From contig JAYTOA010000136.1 in assembly GCA_043748015.1 (NCBI GenBank), positions 29,045 to 93,044 of the forward strand: DNA of 64,000 nt, in the 5' to 3' direction. The translations under genes and the position numbers were made by a program. Of this stretch, positions 27,429 to 36,722 are shown piece by piece. Numbering within the stretch: position 1 is the first letter of the stretch; every line of letters starts with the position of its first letter. Below the pieces are notes generated by a model that did not search any database, was not told where the DNA came from, and saw nothing but the letters and a program-made list of their open reading frames with translations. This DNA is from JAIBBG01 sp043748015 (GTDB taxonomy: Bacteria; Bacteroidota; Bacteroidia; Flavobacteriales_D; Sanyastnellaceae).

Positions 27429-27923
27429 TTACCCTTTGATCATTTGTGCAACAGACTGCAACAAATTGAGAAGTTGAAACACACGACCGAAATTATTCTC
27501 TTTTACATCAGCTCCACCCCCCTTTCCGGATGATTGAAGACCCTTGAAATTAAGTACTTCAACAGATTTTACCTGATACTTCCCGTCACTGATTCCGTTA
27601 ACACATTTGATCAAATCAAGTTCTTTCAGCTCCGAAGGATTGTATTCAACACTGACGATGTTCGATGGTCTTTCGTCAACAAAATCCAACGTGGTATTCG
27701 TCACGCCATTCAACGCGCGAAGGTCTTGTTGAATTTTTCCTCCGCAACCGGCAGAACAGGTCATGCCATCAATGGTGATATTGGCAACAGTGCGGATCGC
27801 CTCAGATCTCATCTCCTTATAGGTAATGGGAACATCGGCTGCTGACTGATCTTTTCTCGCGCCACCATTACATGACCATGTGAACAAGAAAATGATCAGT
27901 GCCAGGGGAAGAATTTTTTTCAT
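27429..27923 (-). CDS. Lipoprotein with heavy-metal-associated (HMA) domain
   Basis: About 164 residues. The Met at 27923 gives a lipoprotein signal peptide with lipobox FTWSC; an upstream Met at 27956 overlaps the promoter and is rejected. The HMA-like domain carries the Cys pair as GMTCSAGC, with three residues between the cysteines, the spacing seen in many Bacteroidota HMA proteins rather than the CxxC of Atx1/CopZ. A Gly-Lys-rich stretch follows near the C-terminus. It probably binds Cu+ or another soft metal in the periplasm; the adjacent ctaA (cytochrome oxidase maturation) makes a copper role attractive but unproven. Confidence 0.82.
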   Translation of the reverse strand: MKKILPLALIIFLFTWSCNGGARKDQSAADVPITYKEMRSEAIRTVANITIDGMTCSAGCGGKIQQDLRALNGVTNTTLDFVDERPSNIVSVEYNPSELKELDLIKCVNGISDGKYQVKSVEVLNFKGLQSSGKGGGADVKENNFGRVFQLLNLLQSVAQMIKG

Positions 27924-27953
27924 TGTCAAGTAGTAATGGTTAACAGACGCTCG

Positions 27954-27961
27954 CAAAAGTA
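27954..27961 (-). promoter_or_regulatory. -7 element TACTTTTG for the HMA lipoprotein gene
   Basis: Perfect TAnnTTTG on the minus strand, 30 bases before the chosen ATG at 27923. It overlaps the rejected upstream start. Confidence 0.55.
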
Positions 27962-27986
27962 AAAGAGTTACAAAGCAATGTGCCTA

Positions 27987-27994
27987 TAACTTCG
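27987..27994 (+). promoter_or_regulatory. -7 element TAACTTCG for the EamA transporter gene
   Basis: TAnnTTcG match, 20 bases before the TTG start at 28015, divergent from the HMA lipoprotein promoter. Confidence 0.45.
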
Positions 27995-28014
27995 GCCAAA
28001 ATTTCCAAAACGCT

Positions 28015-28926
28015 TTGAAACCGCCTCGATACGGACAAGTCCTCGTTCTTACATTATTGGCCATAACATGGGGCAGCTCGTTCATACTGATGAAACGTGG
28101 ATTGCGCGATGAAATGAACCAACCTGTTTTGCGTCCGGAGCAAGTTGCGGCGTTGAGACTCGGCATTGCGGCTTTTGTCTTACTTCCTATTTCAATTCGC
28201 GCTACACGCAAAATCCGCAAGACAGACTTGAAATGGCTCGCAGTTGTCGGTATCATCGGAAGCGGAATTCCTGCCCTACTCTTCACCATTTCACAGCAAT
28301 ACCTCGACAGCAGTGTAGCGGGAATTCTCAATGCACTCACCCCATTATTCACGCTCATTGTTGGCATGGCGATTTTCCGAAGAGTGGTCATGCCTCGTCA
28401 GGTAATGGGCGTTCTCATTGGTCTGGGGGGCGCAATCAGCCTCATTTCACTGAGAGGATTCGGCGATACCGAGAACTGGTCATATTCAGTGCTGATCATC
28501 ATCGCCACTTTCTTTTATGGAATAAGTGTCAACGTCATTTCATCCAAAATCTCGCACATACCGCCGTTGCATATCACGGCATTGTCACTGCTGATTGCTG
28601 GTGTTCCATGGAGCATTTACCTATCAACCACAGACGTTGCTGAAATTATTTGGCAAAACCCACATGGCATGAAATCGCTTGGCTATGTCTGTATGCTTGC
28701 AATTCTCGGCACTGCCATGGCCAATGCGCTATTTTTTCGACTTGCACAGCAAACCGGACCGCTTTTCGCTTCCTCTGTCACTTATCTAATGCCTCTTGTG
28801 GCCGTCGGCTGGGGTCTGCTGGATGGCGAAAAACTGAACGTGCTGCACTTAATGTGCGCATTGATCATTTTAACAGGTGTCTGGCTGGTGAATAGGAAAA
28901 AAGCTGTCGAGGTGAAAAAGACTTAG
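28015..28926 (+). CDS. EamA/DMT family transporter
   Basis: A 303-residue inner-membrane protein with about ten helices in two EamA repeats (roughly 10-140 and 155-290). LAITWGSSFILMKRGL in the first helix and the paired SSVAGILNALTPLF and FASSVTYLMPLVAVGWG segments are family hallmarks. The start is TTG at 28015; any later start would remove the first helix. These carriers export metabolites or amino acids, and the substrate cannot be deduced. It is divergent from the HMA lipoprotein gene. Confidence 0.9.
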   Translation: MKPPRYGQVLVLTLLAITWGSSFILMKRGLRDEMNQPVLRPEQVAALRLGIAAFVLLPISIRATRKIRKTDLKWLAVVGIIGSGIPALLFTISQQYLDSSVAGILNALTPLFTLIVGMAIFRRVVMPRQVMGVLIGLGGAISLISLRGFGDTENWSYSVLIIIATFFYGISVNVISSKISHIPPLHITALSLLIAGVPWSIYLSTTDVAEIIWQNPHGMKSLGYVCMLAILGTAMANALFFRLAQQTGPLFASSVTYLMPLVAVGWGLLDGEKLNVLHLMCALIILTGVWLVNRKKAVEVKKT

Positions 28927-29086
28927 AAATCCTGAGTGAATCAATCTTTGATTGCTGCGGACCAATGGTCATTTCATCAATCACAGTAAGGGTTCCGGAT
29001 ATATTTGCTTCCCGTTCTAAACAGATGAAAGCCATTTAGCATCAATTCAGCAAAAATTCTTCTTGGCTGCAACCCAATGTCCTTCA

Positions 29087-29094
29087 TATATTTG
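29087..29094 (+). promoter_or_regulatory. Promoter(s) of rplU-rpmA: TATATTTG at 29087 and at 29000
   Basis: Perfect TAnnTTTG at 29087-29094 with TTG at 29063 upstream, giving a leader of about 45 bases. A second identical element at 29000-29007 may be a tandem promoter. The leader contains a small hairpin, CTCAAA / TTTGAG, at 29100-29118; whether it is a regulatory ribosomal-protein leader is unknown. Confidence 0.6.
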
Positions 29095-29142
29095 CGCCCC
29101 TCAAAAATCCATTTGAGGATAATTTATTAAAAACCAATATCT

Positions 29143-29451
29143 ATGTACGCTATCGTTGAAATAGCAGGGCATCAGTACAAAGTACAAAAAGATCAACAGA
29201 TCTTCGTGAACCGTCTTCAGAACGAGGAAGGTTCAAACGTGAGTTTCGACAGAGTTCTCCTCGTTGAAAATTCAGGTAAGATCACTGTTGGCGCCCCGGC
29301 TATAGAAGGTATGAAGGTGACCGCTCGCGTCGAGAAACACCTCAAAGGAGACAAAGTAATCATTTTCAAAAAGAAGCGCCGAAAGGGCTATCAGAAGAAG
29401 AACGGTTTCCGTCCTTATCTCACCGAATTGAAAATTGACAGCATCGGATAA
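29143..29451 (+). CDS. rplU: 50S ribosomal protein L21
   Basis: 102 residues, full length. The N-terminus YAIVEIAGHQYKVQK and the C-terminal basic block KKKRRKGYQKKNGFR are diagnostic. L21 binds 23S rRNA and contacts L20. It is followed 43 bases later by rpmA, the usual pair, without obgE directly after. Confidence 0.98.
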   Translation: MYAIVEIAGHQYKVQKDQQIFVNRLQNEEGSNVSFDRVLLVENSGKITVGAPAIEGMKVTARVEKHLKGDKVIIFKKKRRKGYQKKNGFRPYLTELKIDSIG

Positions 29452-29494
29452 TTCCGGTTAAACGAATTAATAACACACCCACAACCACAATATC

Positions 29495-29749
29495 ATGGCA
29501 CACAAAAAAGGTGAAGGTAAAGTAAAGAACGGTAGAGAGTCGGAAAGCAAGCGACTCGGAGTGAAACTCTATGGCGGACAAGTATGCATCGCCGGAAACA
29601 TTATCGTTCGTCAGCGTGGCACACGTCACACAGCAGGTTTAAACGTAGGCATGGGAAAAGACCATACGCTGTTTGCACTTGTTGACGGTACCATCCAATT
29701 TCGCAAGAAAAAAGACAACAAGTCTTTCGTTTCGGTTATTCCTGCATAA
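29495..29749 (+). CDS. rpmA: 50S ribosomal protein L27
   Basis: 84 residues. It begins [20 protein letters not shown], with a mature N-terminus next to the initiator Met and no Firmicutes-type cleavable extension, and has [20 protein letters not shown] in the centre. The N-terminal arm reaches towards the peptidyl transferase centre. It forms a two-gene operon with rplU ended by a strong terminator. Confidence 0.98.
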   Translation: MAHKKGEGKVKNGRESESKRLGVKLYGGQVCIAGNIIVRQRGTRHTAGLNVGMGKDHTLFALVDGTIQFRKKKDNKSFVSVIPA

Positions 29750-29774
29750 GGCGTATCCGGGAGGAACAATATTG

Positions 29775-29813
29775 AAAACCCGGTCTCGTCTATGGCGAGA
29801 TCGGGTTTTTTTA
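29775..29813 (+). terminator. Rho-independent terminator after rpmA
   Basis: Long stem AACCCGGTCTCG / CGAGATCGGGTT with a seven-base loop and a seven-base T run. Confidence 0.9.
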
Positions 29814-29882
29814 TATCATGAACTTTCATTTCAAGCTTCAAAAATTTAAACCACCCATCGGGAATCTCAATCTTCCATTCTT

Positions 29883-31160
29883 ATGCTGCAAGTAGCTTAT
29901 ATCAGAGAAAACAAAGAAAAAGTGTTGGCAGGACTTGCCAAACGCAACAAAGATTTTTCCGTGCAAATCGATCAGATTTTGTCGCTCGATGATATGCGTC
30001 GCAGTACACAAAATGACCTTGACAATCAACTGGCGGAGGCGAACAAGCTATCCAAAGAAATTGGCGATCTCTTCAAAAGCGGAAAGAAAGACGATGCTGA
30101 TGGACTGAAAGCACAAGTTGCTGCTTTGAAAGAGACATCGAAAGTACTCGAGGTGAAATTGTCAGAAACAGAAGCTGCACTTCAAGCGCTTCTCTATCAA
30201 ATTCCAAATGTCCCAAGCGAAATTGTTCATGCGGGAAAAACAGCTGACGACAATGTTGAAGTTTACAAATGGGGGAATGTGCCATCACTCGGTGATCATA
30301 AAAAACCACATTGGGAATTGATAGAGAAATACGATCTCATCGATTTTGAACTGGGCACAAAAATCACGGGTGCAGGATTTCCCGTTTACAAAGGAAAAGG
30401 CGCAAGGCTACAGCGAGCATTGATCAATTTCTTTCTGGATGAAGCTACTAAAGCCGGATACAGAGAAATGCAGCCACCGCTTCTTGTGAATGAAGCCAGC
30501 GGTATTGGAACAGGGCAATTGCCCGACAAAGAAGGACAGATGTATCACATCGGCGTGGATGATCTTTACCTTATACCAACTGCAGAAGTACCATTGACTA
30601 ATCTCTATCGTGATGTCATGCTCAAGGAAGATCAACTTCCAGTGAAAATGACAGGCTACACGCCATGCTTTCGTCGTGAGGCAGGAAGTTGGGGCGCACA
30701 CGTTCGCGGATTAAACCGATTGCATCAGTTTGACAAAGTAGAAATTGTTCAACTCGTTGATCCGGCAAAATCATATCAGATTCTCGAAGACATGGTTGAA
30801 CACGTCAAAGGAATTCTGGAAAAGCTGGAGTTGCATTTCCGCGTTATCAGACTTTGCGGAGGAGATATGGGTTTCACATCAGCGCTGACATACGACTTTG
30901 AAGCTTGGAGTGGCGCACAGGAGCGCTGGCTCGAAGTGAGTTCAACATCCAACTTCGAAACATTCCAGGCGAATAGATTGAAGTGTCGCTACAAAAACAG
31001 TGATGGAAAAACCCAGCTGGTGCACACCCTCAATGGAAGCGCATTGGCCTTACCAAGAATTGTGGCTTCATTACTTGAGAACAATCAAGACAAGGATGGA
31101 ATTCGCATTCCGAAAGCACTTGTGCCTTACACCGGTTTCGATCGCATCACTTTAGAATAA
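29883..31160 (+). CDS. serS: Seryl-tRNA synthetase
   Basis: Class II synthetase charging tRNA-Ser, 425 residues, normal length. An N-terminal antiparallel coiled coil (about 25-110), which grips the long variable arm of tRNA-Ser, is followed by the catalytic core. Motif 2 is FRREAGSWGAHVRGLNRLHQF, the serine pocket contains LIPTAEVPLTNLY, and motif 3 ends in LNGSALALPRIVASLLENNQ. It has its own short intergenic region after the rpmA terminator. Confidence 0.98.
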   Translation: MLQVAYIRENKEKVLAGLAKRNKDFSVQIDQILSLDDMRRSTQNDLDNQLAEANKLSKEIGDLFKSGKKDDADGLKAQVAALKETSKVLEVKLSETEAALQALLYQIPNVPSEIVHAGKTADDNVEVYKWGNVPSLGDHKKPHWELIEKYDLIDFELGTKITGAGFPVYKGKGARLQRALINFFLDEATKAGYREMQPPLLVNEASGIGTGQLPDKEGQMYHIGVDDLYLIPTAEVPLTNLYRDVMLKEDQLPVKMTGYTPCFRREAGSWGAHVRGLNRLHQFDKVEIVQLVDPAKSYQILEDMVEHVKGILEKLELHFRVIRLCGGDMGFTSALTYDFEAWSGAQERWLEVSSTSNFETFQANRLKCRYKNSDGKTQLVHTLNGSALALPRIVASLLENNQDKDGIRIPKALVPYTGFDRITLE

Positions 31161-31219
31161 TCAACCATCGCGTTTAGAAAATTTATATAGCGATCCTCAA
31201 CTTTATGATCTCTCATCGG

Positions 31220-31227
31220 TACATTCG
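31220..31227 (+). promoter_or_regulatory. -7 element TACATTCG for the lipoprotein-TPR pair
   Basis: TAnnTTcG match with only 5 bases to the ATG at 31233, so this message is probably leaderless or nearly so. Confidence 0.5.
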
Positions 31228-31232
31228 CTATT

Positions 31233-31832
31233 ATGAAGAAATCTCTAAATCTACTTTTGGCTTCCTTCGGACTTGTGCTGGTAATATCGCTTAGTTACAG
31301 TTGCCATACTACCGCCGACCATAGTTCTGCTGTTGGTATGATTGATACCTTGATCACTACAATGGAAAATGTGACTGCAGAGACAAAAGCAGATTTTCCG
31401 GATGATGAGCTTGCAGCATTGCCTGACTCATTGTACGCTTCGGTCCAATATCTGCAAGATCATTTCGTTGGAAAAATGAAAAAGGATCAGGCAATAGTAT
31501 TTGGCAACTATTCAGAAGTGTTGGATGAGCGAGAAAATCTCAATACTGAAGTAAAAACATTTATGCATAAATCGGACTCATTGATAGGTCAGTTGAAATC
31601 GCTGAAGCAAGCACTGAAAGAACATGCAACGCATGACAAAAGCAATAACGAAATCACAAAAGAATACGTAGTGCGTGCAGTGAAAAATGAATCCGCCAAT
31701 GTCACACTATTCGTTTCGAGAGGCGAATATCTAAGCATTCAAAAGGAATCGCTGAATTCAAAAATTACAAAATCCTATCTGGACATCAAGCTTAAAACAG
31801 ACAGCATGTCGAAAAAGAAAAAAACAACATGA
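31233..31832 (+). CDS. Predicted lipoprotein with coiled coil, unknown function
   Basis: 199 residues: a lipoprotein signal with the lipobox region LSYSCH, then a mostly helical, charged domain (about 40-165) and a Lys-rich tail ending SKKKKTT. I do not recognise the family. Its stop overlaps the start of the following TPR gene by four bases (ATGA), so the two are translationally coupled and probably act together at the envelope. Confidence 0.82.
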   Translation: MKKSLNLLLASFGLVLVISLSYSCHTTADHSSAVGMIDTLITTMENVTAETKADFPDDELAALPDSLYASVQYLQDHFVGKMKKDQAIVFGNYSEVLDERENLNTEVKTFMHKSDSLIGQLKSLKQALKEHATHDKSNNEITKEYVVRAVKNESANVTLFVSRGEYLSIQKESLNSKITKSYLDIKLKTDSMSKKKKTT

Positions 31833-33649
31833 GTAAGATTAGATTGGTGCTGACTGCGTTGTTGATGTTTACCTGTGCCGGAATTTTCGCACAAGGCACA
31901 GACATGGAACTGGCGGAATATTACTACAACCAGGGATTGTTTGATCAGGCGAAACTCTATTACGAAAAAATTTACAAGAGCAATAAGACAACACGTGTTT
32001 ACAATAATTATCTGAACACGCTTATCGCACTCAACGAATTTGAAGAGGCTGAAAAATTAGCCAAGAAAAAAATCAAAGAGGACAGTCGCGATGGTTTAGG
32101 TTATGTGAAACTTGGTGATCTCTATAAGAAATTCAATAAGCCGGAAGAAGCGAAAGAACAATTCAATGAGGCTGTCAAAAGGGTTGAGCCAACGAGGGCA
32201 AATGTTATCCGACTTGCCAATGAATTTTCTCAGATCAACGAATATGAGTATGCACTGCGCATTTATCAAAAGGGTAAAGCAGAAAGCAAAGAAGGTTATA
32301 ACTTCACCTATGAGATCGCCAATATGCAGGGCAATCTTGGTGAGTATGATCAAATGATGGATTCATTTCTCGATCTTATCGATGAAGAACCCAATTACGT
32401 GCAAACGGTGCAAAATTCTCTCAACCGGACACTCAATCTGGATGAGAATATTGAGAATCTGGACTTGCTGAAATCCAAACTCCTGAAGCGTACGCAAAAA
32501 TCACCTGAGAAAATCATTTACACTGAAATGCTCACGTGGCTTTTCATGCAGAAAAAAGATTTCGCAAGCGCTTTTGTACAAGCATCTTCACTTGACAAAC
32601 GTTTGAGTGAAAACGGATATCGTATCATGAATCTTGCACAACTTGCACGCAACAGCCGCGAATTTGAGACGTCCAAAAAGGCATATCAATACGTGATAGA
32701 TAAAGGCCCTTCCGGAGACTATTATATCGCTGCCCGAATAGAAATTTTACAAGTGATGAAAGATGAACTCGCATTGAAGCCGGGTGCTGACAAATCACTT
32801 TATACAGAACTTGAAAACGCATACAAAGCCGCTTTGATTGATGTAGGCAGAAAGTATGAAACAGCCATGATGATGAAAGAGTTGGCGCACATTCAGGCTT
32901 TTTACCTTACAAAAACCGACAGTGCAATTGGACTATTACGTGAAGCGATTTCAATGCCCGGTTTGTACAATAAATCACAGGCACTTTGCAAACTCGAATT
33001 GGGCGATGTGCTCGTTTTCAAAGGAGAAATTTGGGAAGCGTCGTTGTTGTATTCTCAAGTTGAATTGGACTTCAAAGATGATGTGCTAGGGCATGAAGCC
33101 AAATTCCGCAATGCACGTATTTCCTATTTCACCGGCGATTTCGAATGGGCACAAGGACAACTTGATGTGCTAAAAGCGTCAACCACTAAGTTGATTTCAA
33201 ATGATGCAATAGAACTATCGCTGTTGATCACTGACAATTTCAACATGGACACAACAATCGTTCCTATGCAGATGTACGCACGTGCCGATCTCTTGTCTTA
33301 TCAAAACAGATTCGCAGAAGCTACACTCGTTCTGGATTCAATACTTACAGAATTCTCTGCTCATTCTCTTTCTGACGAAATAAAAATGAAGAAGGCAGAC
33401 ATGTTCATGAAGCAGGCTCAGTATGAGAAGGCCAAAGATCTATATCAACAGGTAATCGATCTTCACTTCATGGACATCACGGCTGATGATGCTTTGTTCA
33501 AACTCGCTGAATTGAATCAATACATTCTGAATGATACGGCCAAAGCCATGTCGCTCTATGAAAAACTCATTACTGATTTCCCGGGAAGTTTGTACATCGT
33601 TGAAGCGCGTAAAAGATTCAGGGAACTACGTGGCGATGCCGTGAATTAG
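31829..33649 (+). CDS. Exported tetratricopeptide-repeat protein
   Basis: A 606-residue protein with a signal peptide ending FTCAGIFAQ and TPR-like helix pairs along its length, clearest at the N-terminus (ELAEYYYNQGLFDQAKLYYE), around GDLYKKFNKPEEAKEQFNEA, and at the C-terminus (KADMFMKQAQYEKAKDLYQ). TPR arrays are protein-binding scaffolds; this one should lie in the periplasm. Coupled to the preceding lipoprotein gene by a 4-base overlap. The partner and pathway are unknown. Confidence 0.88.
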   Translation: MSKIRLVLTALLMFTCAGIFAQGTDMELAEYYYNQGLFDQAKLYYEKIYKSNKTTRVYNNYLNTLIALNEFEEAEKLAKKKIKEDSRDGLGYVKLGDLYKKFNKPEEAKEQFNEAVKRVEPTRANVIRLANEFSQINEYEYALRIYQKGKAESKEGYNFTYEIANMQGNLGEYDQMMDSFLDLIDEEPNYVQTVQNSLNRTLNLDENIENLDLLKSKLLKRTQKSPEKIIYTEMLTWLFMQKKDFASAFVQASSLDKRLSENGYRIMNLAQLARNSREFETSKKAYQYVIDKGPSGDYYIAARIEILQVMKDELALKPGADKSLYTELENAYKAALIDVGRKYETAMMMKELAHIQAFYLTKTDSAIGLLREAISMPGLYNKSQALCKLELGDVLVFKGEIWEASLLYSQVELDFKDDVLGHEAKFRNARISYFTGDFEWAQGQLDVLKASTTKLISNDAIELSLLITDNFNMDTTIVPMQMYARADLLSYQNRFAEATLVLDSILTEFSAHSLSDEIKMKKADMFMKQAQYEKAKDLYQQVIDLHFMDITADDALFKLAELNQYILNDTAKAMSLYEKLITDFPGSLYIVEARKRFRELRGDAVN

Positions 33650-33703
33650 TGTCGCCCTTTATGTCCGGCTTCAAGTTAACAAGCCTCCGCATTACAGTTA
33701 CTC

Positions 33704-33833
33704 GTTATTGGGTTATTAAGTTATTACGCATAACAAAGGCAATAAATAGTGTAACGCGTTTCACAAACAGAACACTTCCTGTCATATTTGGCACACTTGA
33801 CAGAATAACTCAATAACGAAATAACCCAATAAC
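33704..33833. repeat. 22-base inverted repeat of TTATT words in the rplU-side/nrdA convergent gap
   Basis: 33704-33725 (GTTATTGGGTTATTAAGTTATT, shown as words) is repeated in inverse orientation at 33812-33833 with two mismatches; the loop is 86 bases. It lies between the stops of the TPR gene and nrdA. Both arms are built of the word GTTATT. It could be a large terminator-like fold, a remnant of a small mobile repeat, or slippage-generated; I cannot tell. Confidence 0.6.
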
Positions 33834-33840
33834 CAAAAAC

Positions 33841-33871
33841 AAAAAAAGAGGCCATCCTTTCAGACAGCCTC
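33841..33871 (-). terminator. Rho-independent terminator after nrdA
   Basis: On the minus strand, GAGGC/GCCTC with an inner GTC/GAT extension is followed by seven T, about 50 bases past the nrdA stop. Confidence 0.75.
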
Positions 33872-33919
33872 AATAAAATGTCAATCGTACTAATTTCTAA
33901 ATCACAACTACTACGGTGA

Positions 33920-36400
33920 CTATCCACTGCACATTTCACATGAATCCGGATTCTCGAGCGAGCAAGCAATAACAGCTTGCTGTTTCTCCAATTCCTCCGC
34001 ACTCATATTTCCTTCTGTTCCATCCACAGCGTTTTGATTTGTTTGAGGTGATGAAACCATCACGGGCTCCACCGCATAAGCTGCTGCTGTGGCCGAAGCC
34101 ATCACATTCTCAGCATTGGCAGGAATTGATTCCGATTTGTATTTCGAATCAACTGTAAACTTGATAGCATCGGTGGCTGCCTTCGTTCTCAAGTAATACA
34201 TACCTGTTTTCAATCCACGTTCCCATGAGTAAAAGTGCATCGATGAAAGCTTACCGAAGTTGGCATTTTCCATGAATACGTTGAGCGACTGACTTTGACA
34301 AATAAACGCACCGCGATCTGCAGCCATTTCAATGATTGCCTTTTGAGAAAGTTCCCAGGCTGTTTTGTAAAGCGCCTTCAGATTATCAGGAATTTCAGCA
34401 ATGTTCTGTACAGAACCATTCGCAGAAATCAATTTGTTTTTCAGATCATCATTCCAGATACCCAGGCTCACAAGGTCTTTCAACAAGTGTTTATTCACGA
34501 TGATATACTCCCCTGCCAATACACGGCGCGTGTAGATATTGCTGGTATATGGTTCAAAGCATTCGTTATTGCCAAGAATCTGAGCAGTGCTTGCCGTTGG
34601 CATTGGTGCCAGCAACAATGAATTGCGCATGCCGTGTTCTTTTATCTCTTCCTTCAACACATCCCACTCCCAACGATTTGACGGAGTTACATTCCACATG
34701 TCATACTGAAGAATACCCTTACTTGCAGGAGACCCGGGATACGTTTCGTATGAGCCTTCCAACTTCGCAAGATCTTTAGAAGCAGTGCAAGCCGCATAAT
34801 AAATTGTTTCAAAAACTTCAATATTCAACCTCTTTGCATCGGCACTGTCGAATGGAAAACGCATCAAAATAAAAGCATCAGCCAATCCCTGAATTCCAAT
34901 ACCGATAGGACGATGGCGCATGTTGCTCTTCTTCGTTTCCGGCACAGGATAGTAATTACCATCAATGATCATATTCAGATTGACAGTAAGCTGATATGCC
35001 ACTTCAAAAAGTTTATCGTGATCAAATTGGCCGTCTTTAACGAATTTAGGAAGCGCAATAGAACCAAGATTGCAAACTGCAATTTCATCCGCAGCTGTGT
35101 ACTCGATAATCTCAGTACACAAATTTGAACTCTTTATAGTTCCAAGATTTTGTTGATTGCTCTTGCTGTTGGCAGCATCTTTATAAAGCATGTAAGGCGT
35201 GCCTGTCTCGATTTGAGATTCGAGAATCTTAAACCAAAGATCCTGTGCTTTGATCGTCTTGCGCCCCTTGCCTTCCGTTTCGTACTTCGTATACAAAGCC
35301 ACAAAAGCCGGTCCCCAAACATCCGCAAGTCCTGGACATTCATTCGGACACATCAATGTCCACATGCCGTCCTCCTTTACACGCTGCATGAAAAGATCGG
35401 GAATCCAGAGCGCATAGAAAAGATCGCGCGCACGTGATTCTTCCTTACCGTGATTTTTCTTCAAGTCAAGAAAATCGAAAACATCAGCATGCCATGGCTC
35501 GAGGTAAATCGCAAAAGATCCTTTGCGTTTTCCACCACCTTGGTCGACATAACGTGCCGTGTCGTTGAATACTTTCAACATAGGCACAATTCCATTGCTC
35601 GTGCCATTCGTTCCTTTGATATAAGATCCTTTCGCACGCACGTTGTGAATGCTGAGACCAATACCACCGGCGCTTTGAGAAATCAAAGCCGTTTGTTTCA
35701 GCGTGTTATAAATGCCGTCAATACTATCATCTTGCATTTGCAAAAGGAAGCATGAACTCATTTGAGGCTTTGGAGTACCAGCATTGAAAAGCGTTGGAGT
35801 CGCGTGTGTGAACCAGCCTTCGCTTAGCATGTTGTAGGTCTTGATCACTTCAGTAATGTTTGCTTTGTGAATGCCGACCGAAACACGCATGAACAATTGT
35901 TGCGGACGCTCTGCCACCATTCCGTTCAATTTGAGCAAGTATGATTTCTCAAGTGTTTTAAATCCGAAATAATCGAAATTGAAATCGCGATCATAGATAA
36001 TTGTGCTGTCTAAAATTGCCGCATTGTCAACGATTGTTTTGTACACATCATCGGCAAGAAGACCTGCATTCGCACCGGTCTTCGGATCTAAATAGTAATA
36101 GAGATCCGACATCACCTGACTAAAAGACTTCTTTGTGTTCTTGTGAAGATTGCTCACTGCTATGCGTGATGCAAGCAATGCATAATCAGGATGTGTGGTC
36201 GTGTTCGTAGCAGCAATTTCAGCGGCAAGATTGTCGAGTTCGCTGGTTGTAACTCCATCGTAAACGCCTTCTATCACCTTCATGGCGATCTTTACCGAGT
36301 CAACAATCGGATTCAAGCCATAGCATAGTTTGCCGATGCGCGCGGTGATCTTATCAAACTTTACTGTTTCCTTGTGACCGTCTCTTTTTACTACGTTCAT
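33920..36400 (-). CDS. nrdA: Ribonucleoside-diphosphate reductase, alpha subunit (class Ia)
   Basis: Catalytic subunit that reduces ribonucleoside diphosphates to deoxy forms. An N-terminal ATP-cone (about 1-95, [16 protein letters not shown]) senses ATP/dATP. The active-site cysteines are in [15 protein letters not shown] (with its Asn and Glu) and VCNLGSIAL, the radical-transfer tyrosines lie downstream near [12 protein letters not shown], and the C-terminal thiol pair CEMC is four residues from the end. I start at the ATG at 36400 (826 residues), since family members begin with the ATP-cone there; an in-frame ATG at 36493 would add 31 unconserved residues. It lies 322 bases downstream of nrdB on the same strand, the reverse of the usual order. 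Confidence 0.96.
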   Translation of the reverse strand: MNVVKRDGHKETVKFDKITARIGKLCYGLNPIVDSVKIAMKVIEGVYDGVTTSELDNLAAEIAATNTTTHPDYALLASRIAVSNLHKNTKKSFSQVMSDLYYYLDPKTGANAGLLADDVYKTIVDNAAILDSTIIYDRDFNFDYFGFKTLEKSYLLKLNGMVAERPQQLFMRVSVGIHKANITEVIKTYNMLSEGWFTHATPTLFNAGTPKPQMSSCFLLQMQDDSIDGIYNTLKQTALISQSAGGIGLSIHNVRAKGSYIKGTNGTSNGIVPMLKVFNDTARYVDQGGGKRKGSFAIYLEPWHADVFDFLDLKKNHGKEESRARDLFYALWIPDLFMQRVKEDGMWTLMCPNECPGLADVWGPAFVALYTKYETEGKGRKTIKAQDLWFKILESQIETGTPYMLYKDAANSKSNQQNLGTIKSSNLCTEIIEYTAADEIAVCNLGSIALPKFVKDGQFDHDKLFEVAYQLTVNLNMIIDGNYYPVPETKKSNMRHRPIGIGIQGLADAFILMRFPFDSADAKRLNIEVFETIYYAACTASKDLAKLEGSYETYPGSPASKGILQYDMWNVTPSNRWEWDVLKEEIKEHGMRNSLLLAPMPTASTAQILGNNECFEPYTSNIYTRRVLAGEYIIVNKHLLKDLVSLGIWNDDLKNKLISANGSVQNIAEIPDNLKALYKTAWELSQKAIIEMAADRGAFICQSQSLNVFMENANFGKLSSMHFYSWERGLKTGMYYLRTKAATDAIKFTVDSKYKSESIPANAENVMASATAAAYAVEPVMVSSPQTNQNAVDGTEGNMSAEELEKQQAVIACSLENPDSCEMCSG

Positions 36401-36722
36401 ATTGTTCTTGATTAAATGTGTTGTTGTTGTCTTGTGGGAAAAATCGGTTTCGAATTCATCAGCTCCCGTACTGAATAAATTCCCTGAATTCAATCAGGTT
36501 GGTTAAGGTTTTACTGATGCGAAAATGCTAAAACAGTTCAATCAGTAGCTCAATTTTAAAGCGACAATCAAGTGATTGATCCACTTCAATTTGTTTTGCA
36601 ATAAAAATGTTTAGGTGACGGTTCTCCTAAAATTCTTGACGAATGTTGTGAAGAAACGTGAGGTAATTATCCACACCGTTCAGGTGCATTGGTTGATGTT
36701 CACTGAACGTCAGTTGAGTGCG
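36401..36722 (-). promoter_or_regulatory. 322-base nrdB-nrdA gap with a perfect DnaA box
   Basis: No gene fits here. The gap holds a consensus DnaA box, TTATCCACA, at 36667-36675 and an AAGTG / CACTT inverted repeat at 36570-36586. In E. coli the nrdAB promoter is controlled by DnaA, so a similar role is possible. A single 9-mer is expected by chance roughly every 130 kb on both strands, so this is weak evidence on its own. Confidence 0.4.

Noticed and set aside
29095..29142. Known ribosomal-protein leader or riboswitch before rplU
   Set aside because: Only a short six-base hairpin is present; too little to assign to a characterised leader family.
36401..36493. Upstream in-frame ATG of nrdA (31 extra codons)
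   Set aside because: NrdA proteins begin with the ATP-cone right after the ATG at 36400; the extension has no family resemblance.
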